Source: Pseudomonas sp. (GTDB lineage: Bacteria; Pseudomonadota; Gammaproteobacteria; Pseudomonadales; Pseudomonadaceae). Taken from it: a DNA stretch of 64,000 nt. How positions within the stretch are numbered: position 1 is the first letter of the stretch; the number at the start of each line of letters is the position of its first letter. The stretch spans positions 62,001 to 126,000 of the forward strand of contig NZ_JAUYNT010000001.1 of the NCBI RefSeq assembly GCF_030698175.1, given 5' to 3'. The position numbers and the translations under genes were made by a program. Below are positions 60,100 through 64,000 of this stretch, in pieces. Under the pieces are notes generated by a model. It worked only from the letters and a program-made list of their open reading frames with translations, was not told the DNA's origin and did not search any database.

Positions 60100-62469
60100 A
60101 TGAATATTTCGCTCACTCGCCGACTGTCGTACAAGCAGGCCAGCCTCACAGTGCTGGTGGCGTTTATTCTTGGGACCTTGCTTAGCCTGCTGCAGGTCGG
60201 CCTCGACTACCGCACCGAAGACGCCTCAATCAACAACGAGATTCATGCGCTGCTTGAGGTCAGTCGCAACCCCGCCACGCGCATCGCCTACAACATTGAC
60301 GCCGAACTCGCCCACGAACTGGTGCTTGGCCTGCTCAACTCGCCGGGCATCATGCAAGCGGAAATCCTCGACAACAGCGGCTCAAGCCTGGCCAGCGTGG
60401 GTCGCCCACGCTTGCAAAGCAGCTTTCGTTTTATCAGCGATTTTCTGTTTGGTAGCGAGCGTTCGTTCAGTTTGCCGCTGTACGTCAATCGTGGCTCGCG
60501 CGAGACGCTCGGCCAGCTAAACCTTGAGGTCGACACCTACGCCTTTGGCAGCCGCTTTCTCAACCGCGTATTGGTCACCCTTGGCACCGGCTTTGTACGC
60601 AGCCTGCTACTGTCGTTGATCTTGCTGGTATTGTTTTACTTCATGCTGACCAAGCCGCTGGTGAGCGTGGTGCGCGCCATTAGCGCCCATGATCTCGGCG
60701 CCCCCATCCGACAAAAACTGAGCTGCCCCAGCGGTCATGAACAAGATGAAATTGGTGTGCTGGTTGAGGTCACCAACACGCAACTGAGCAATATCACCAA
60801 TGAAATCGACCGCCGCCGCGAGGCCGAAGAGCGCCTCACCCAATACCTGGGCGAGCTGGAAAACATCATCGAAACCCGCACCACCGAACTCAAAGCCAGC
60901 AATGCCAGGCTGTCAGCCTCCAACCAGGAACTCGAAGTATCACGCAGCAATGCCGTACAAATGGCCCAAGCCCGCGCAGCCTTTCTGGCCAGCATGAGTC
61001 ACGAAATTCGCACACCGCTTAATGGCCTGCTGGGCATGCTTGATCTGGCCCTCGACGCGCCGATGGCCAACGAGCAACGTCAACAACTGACCATCGCCAG
61101 CGAGTCCGGCACTATTTTGCTGGAGTTACTGAACGACATTCTTGACCTGTCGAAAGTCGAAGCTGGCCAATTGCAGCTGGAAAAAATCCCCTTCGACTTG
61201 GCCAGTCTGGCCGAAGAAACGGTCAGCCTGCTGTCGCAAAATGCTGCGGATGACGTTGAGCTAACCTGCCTGATCGATCCACAATTGGCCGAGACCTTTA
61301 TTGGCGATCCAACCCGGGTTCGGCAAATCATCTTTAATTTGCTGTCTAACGCGCTTAAGTTCACCCACACCGGCCGCGTCGATTTACGCATCAATAAAAG
61401 CCCCATTGGTGTGCAGATAATCGTCCGCGACACCGGCATTGGCATTGCTCAGGCGGCCCAAGCAAAGATTTTCCAGCCATTTATTCAGGCCGGCGCCGGC
61501 ATTACTCGTCAGTACGGCGGCAGCGGCCTTGGCTTAGCGCTGGCGCGCACGCTGTGCGAAACCATGCAGGGCCGCCTGAGCCTGGTATCCCACGAAGGCG
61601 TAGGCAGTCAGTTTTATGTTGACCTACCACTGCTTAGCCAGGACCGTCCAGCCTGCCTGCCAGCGCTGCAAGGCCGGGTTGCCGCCTTGCTGGACGACTC
61701 CAGCGGTTTGGCTGAGCTACTGGCCACCCTGTTACCCAGCTGGGGCCTGACCTACCAGCGCTTTGACGACCTGCAAGCAGTTGCAGCGTTTGCCCCCAGC
61801 CTACAGATCTGCACCAACCCCGCCCCGCTTAACCAGCTGCGCGCAGCCTGTGGGGCGCCGCTATTGCTGATCAGCCGCTACGGTAATTTCCTTAACGCCG
61901 AGCAAAGTAGCGCCCTGGCACCCTTCCAGCAGCTGGCCCGCCCGCTCGCGCGACAGGCGCTCCATCAAGCACTCGACCAGCTGTTGCTGCCACAGTCACA
62001 GGCAAACCTGCAGTCACTGCAGCCAACGACGACAACCGCCCACGCAGCAAGCGCCCAGCCGACCACCCAGCAAGCGCCGCGCGTGCTGTTGGTTGAGGAC
62101 AATGCGGTCAATCAAATGGTGGCTAAAGGCATGCTCAGCAAAATGGGCTGCAGTGTGCTGCTGGCCAACCATGGCGCCGAAGCGCTCGAACGCCTAGCGC
62201 AAGAACCTGTCGACCTGGTGCTGATGGATTGCAATATGCCGGTCATGGACGGTTATGAGGCCAGCCGGCGCATCAGGCAAAACCCCGACTGGCTAAACTT
62301 GCCCATCATCGCCCTGACCGCCAATGCCATGCTCGATGAGCGCGCGCACTGTATCGACGCCGGCATGAGCGACTACCTGGCCAAACCCTTTCGCATGGAG
62401 CAACTGGTCAGCCTGATGCAGCAGTGGCTACCGAGCAACCTGAAAAGCGTCGTTACGGCAACGCCATAA
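60100..62469 (+). CDS. sagS: SagS-like hybrid sensor histidine kinase
   Basis: A 789-residue hybrid kinase. Two membrane helices (about 14-33 and 168-188) flank a periplasmic sensor segment of about 135 residues. A HAMP-like linker and coiled coil lead to HisKA with the phospho-His H301 in SMSHEIRTPLNG. HATPase motifs are N-box IIFNLLSNALKFTH, G1 DTGIGI and G2 GGSGLGLA. A degenerate receiver-like segment lies near 520-610, then a C-terminal receiver with D710 in LMDCNMPVMDGYE. Gene order with ospR-gpx-msrB matches the P. aeruginosa sagS locus (recollection), where SagS steers surface attachment and biofilm entry. Confidence 0.9.
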   Translation: MNISLTRRLSYKQASLTVLVAFILGTLLSLLQVGLDYRTEDASINNEIHALLEVSRNPATRIAYNIDAELAHELVLGLLNSPGIMQAEILDNSGSSLASVGRPRLQSSFRFISDFLFGSERSFSLPLYVNRGSRETLGQLNLEVDTYAFGSRFLNRVLVTLGTGFVRSLLLSLILLVLFYFMLTKPLVSVVRAISAHDLGAPIRQKLSCPSGHEQDEIGVLVEVTNTQLSNITNEIDRRREAEERLTQYLGELENIIETRTTELKASNARLSASNQELEVSRSNAVQMAQARAAFLASMSHEIRTPLNGLLGMLDLALDAPMANEQRQQLTIASESGTILLELLNDILDLSKVEAGQLQLEKIPFDLASLAEETVSLLSQNAADDVELTCLIDPQLAETFIGDPTRVRQIIFNLLSNALKFTHTGRVDLRINKSPIGVQIIVRDTGIGIAQAAQAKIFQPFIQAGAGITRQYGGSGLGLALARTLCETMQGRLSLVSHEGVGSQFYVDLPLLSQDRPACLPALQGRVAALLDDSSGLAELLATLLPSWGLTYQRFDDLQAVAAFAPSLQICTNPAPLNQLRAACGAPLLLISRYGNFLNAEQSSALAPFQQLARPLARQALHQALDQLLLPQSQANLQSLQPTTTTAHAASAQPTTQQAPRVLLVEDNAVNQMVAKGMLSKMGCSVLLANHGAEALERLAQEPVDLVLMDCNMPVMDGYEASRRIRQNPDWLNLPIIALTANAMLDERAHCIDAGMSDYLAKPFRMEQLVSLMQQWLPSNLKSVVTATP

Positions 62470-62941
62470 GCCGCTCAAGCAAGCCTGCCAAACGCTGGCG
62501 CAACTCTTCCAACTCAGCCAGCGAAGCGCCACTGTCACAGAGCAACTGCGCCTTCAGCGGCAGCACCTGCGCACGCAACGCCAACCCGCTAGTCGTCAGC
62601 CGCAAGTGCACTTCTCGCTCGTCATGGCTGGCGCGCTGGCGTTGCACCAAGCCCAATAGCTCGAGGCGCTTAAGCAGCGGAGTCAGCGTGCCCGAATCCA
62701 GCAGCAAGCGCTCCCCCAGGGCTTTTACCGTAGGCTGCGGCGGCGCTGCGGTTTGCCACTCCCAGAGCACCAACATGGCCAAATACTGCGGGTAAGTCAG
62801 GCCAAGCTGCGCGAGCATCGGCTGGTAGGCGCGAATTACCGCCCGCGAAGCCGCGTACAACTTAAAGCACAGTTGGTTATCCAGCTGCAGCGCCGAATCC
62901 AGGGGCGGCACAGCTAACGACGGCAACGCCTGGGTGCTCAT
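62453..62941 (-). CDS. ospR: MarR-family redox regulator (OspR/OhrR type)
   Basis: A 162-residue winged-helix regulator. The redox-sensing Cys is C25 in LDNQLCFKLYAASRA, the site used by OhrR/OspR regulators. The DNA-binding wing has KRLELLGLVQRQRASHDEREVHLRLT. Oxidation should release it from DNA. It overlaps gpx by 4 bp and shares 17 bp at its 3' end with the converging sagS gene. Placement with gpx indicates autoregulated control of the peroxidase, as known for OspR. Confidence 0.9.
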   Translation of the reverse strand: MSTQALPSLAVPPLDSALQLDNQLCFKLYAASRAVIRAYQPMLAQLGLTYPQYLAMLVLWEWQTAAPPQPTVKALGERLLLDSGTLTPLLKRLELLGLVQRQRASHDEREVHLRLTTSGLALRAQVLPLKAQLLCDSGASLAELEELRQRLAGLLERLMALP

Positions 62942-63423
62942 TGCAGTAGAGCTTCAATCTCGGCGCTGAGGTCTTCCGGCTTGGTGGTCGGCGCGAAGCG
63001 CTTAACCAACTGACCGTCTTTACCGATCAGAAACTTGGTGAAGTTCCATTTGATGCCCTGGCTGCCCAGTAACCCAGGGGCGGTTTTCTTCAGCTGTACA
63101 AACAACGGGTGGGCGTCGGCGCCGTTGACATCAACTTTTTTGAACAGCGGGAAGCTGACACCGAAATTCAGCTCGCAAAATTCCGAGATAGCCCCTTCAT
63201 TGCCCGGCTCCTGCTTGCCGAACTGATTGCACGGAAAGCCCAGCACCACCAGGCCTTGATCTTTATAGGTTTTCCAGAGGGTTTCCAGCCCCTTGTATTG
63301 CGGCGTGAAGCCACATTTGCTGGCGGTATTAACCACCAGCACCGCCTTACCGGCGAAATCGGCCAGGGTTTTCTGCTCGCCTTTGATGGTGGTGCAAGGA
63401 ATATCGAGAAGTGCAGTGCTCAT
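62938..63423 (-). CDS. Glutathione peroxidase family (thioredoxin-type) peroxidase
   Basis: A 161-residue peroxidase. The peroxidatic Cys is C37 in NTASKCGFTPQY. The GPX motif VLGFPCNQFGKQEPG carries C65, and C83 in SEFCELNFG could be the resolving Cys. The WNFTKFLIG motif with catalytic Trp and Asn is present. The Cys (not Sec) form usually uses thioredoxin. The ATG at 63423 gives the family start; the longer frame upstream is not conserved. It is coupled to ospR. Confidence 0.94.
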   Translation of the reverse strand: MSTALLDIPCTTIKGEQKTLADFAGKAVLVVNTASKCGFTPQYKGLETLWKTYKDQGLVVLGFPCNQFGKQEPGNEGAISEFCELNFGVSFPLFKKVDVNGADAHPLFVQLKKTAPGLLGSQGIKWNFTKFLIGKDGQLVKRFAPTTKPEDLSAEIEALLQ

Positions 63424-63536
63424 GGGGTAGGTCCTGGAAAGAAGAAGACCCGAACAAGATAGCCAGCAATTGAATTGTGCGCAATCTAATAAGCCCGAAA
63501 AACCCCCAAACAACTGAATCCGGTAACTAACGGGTG

Positions 63537-63926
63537 CTAGGCCTTATGCTTTAGCGCCACCGAATTAATGCAGTAACGCAAGCCGGTCGGTGCCGGACCG
63601 TCATTGAACACATGGCCAAGGTGCGCATCGCACTTGGCGCAAAGCACTTCGGTACGCTGCATGCCGTGACTACTATCGACCCGATTGACCACCGCTTCGG
63701 CCTGGGCCGGCTGAAAATAACTCGGCCAGCCGCAGCCGGCATCAAACTTGCTCTCGGCCGTAAACAGCGCGGCGCCGCAGCAGGTGCACAGATAACTGCC
63801 CGGCGCAGTGCTGGCGTAATACTCGCCACTAAAGGGCCGCTCCGTGCCTTTTTGCCGGCAGACACGAAACTGCTCCGGGGTTAACTGCTCGCGCCAGGCC
63901 TCTAGGGACTTCTCAAGCTTATCCAT
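63537..63926 (-). CDS. msrB: Peptide-methionine (R)-S-oxide reductase
   Basis: Repairs the R form of methionine sulfoxide in proteins. It is 129 residues. Zinc Cys pairs are C47/C50 and C96/C99. The catalytic Cys is C119 in [10 protein letters not shown], and the conserved GWPSYFQP and H-x-G-H-V-F-N-D-G stretches are intact. A strong GGAGG precedes the ATG at 63926. It is upstream of gpx on the same strand, completing an oxidative-damage cluster. The 74 bases to the window end hold no gene I can support. Confidence 0.95.
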   Translation of the reverse strand: MDKLEKSLEAWREQLTPEQFRVCRQKGTERPFSGEYYASTAPGSYLCTCCGAALFTAESKFDAGCGWPSYFQPAQAEAVVNRVDSSHGMQRTEVLCAKCDAHLGHVFNDGPAPTGLRYCINSVALKHKA

Positions 63927-64000
63927 CTGCACACCTCCAAAACTGAAAAAAGCCCGCGCAGTACCTTTCGCCACGAACAGGCCGAACGTATCATTCGCCC

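Overview
The window is a chromosomal segment of a gammaproteobacterium, almost certainly a Pseudomonas or very close relative. Diagnostic genes are metZ (O-succinylhomoserine route), fimV next to an asd/usg/leu cluster, fadH beside an AraC regulator, a SagS-type hybrid kinase followed by an OspR-type MarR/gpx/msrB cluster, a PA2817-type small protein, and an rssB/rssC-like pair. From memory, gene order follows two blocks of the P. aeruginosa map (around PA3092-PA3182 and PA2795-PA2827) that are joined and partly rearranged here. No rRNA, CRISPR array, intact insertion sequence or complete prophage is visible.

Layout. 1-3.3 kb: fadH (cut by the window edge) divergent from an AraC regulator, then a possible 28-residue protein. 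3.4-3.6 kb: tRNA-Asp and tRNA-Val. 3.8-21.2 kb: a long minus-strand run: metZ, purF, cvpA, dedD, folC, accD, trpF, truA, fimV, usg, asd, leuB, a methyltransferase, leuD, leuC. A divergent LysR gene and a very large PAS5-GGDEF-EAL protein follow. 25.6-28.8 kb: dusC, a thioesterase, eda and pgl on the minus strand, without the usual hexR/zwf upstream. 28.9-29.4 kb: a tandemly duplicated tRNA-Glu/tRNA-Ala unit, then gltX. 31.1-35.7 kb: LysR divergent from an EmrAB-like efflux pair and an EamA exporter. 35.9-39.3 kb: uvrB and an aromatic/aspartate aminotransferase; then tRNA-Asn and a ComEA-like helix-hairpin-helix protein.

40.2-46.2 kb is the accessory-looking part: a truncated DUF692 (MNIO) gene, two tandem LysR paralogues, a GST, a three-domain flavin/iron-sulfur reductase, a DUF1348 protein, and the wreck of a phage-type integrase beside dusA. 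Two sites before the first LysR gene and before the GST share a 23-bp pattern that may be the operator for the LysR pair.

46.3-64 kb is core again: dusA, tal, an RssC/RssB partner-switch pair, a PilZ protein, mlaA, a DUF4404 protein, queF, a two-gene ABC exporter, fadE, the PA2817-type protein, tRNA-Gly and a third tRNA-Glu, a membrane-anchored unknown, an SspA/GST-like protein, the SagS-like hybrid kinase, and the ospR-gpx-msrB peroxide/methionine sulfoxide repair cluster.

Functional themes are amino-acid and purine biosynthesis (metZ, purF, trpF, asd, leuBCD), fatty-acid metabolism (fadH, accD, fadE), tRNA supply and modification (truA, dusA, dusC, queF, seven tRNAs plus tRNA-Asn), c-di-GMP and surface behaviour (PAS-GGDEF-EAL, PilZ, SagS, FimV), and oxidative or electrophile stress. 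I found no convincing complete new system. The best leads are the integrase relic with its repeat array at dusA, the LysR-paired redox cassette with a shared upstream motif, the duplicated 3' end of tRNA-Asn, and several dispersed palindromic repeats.
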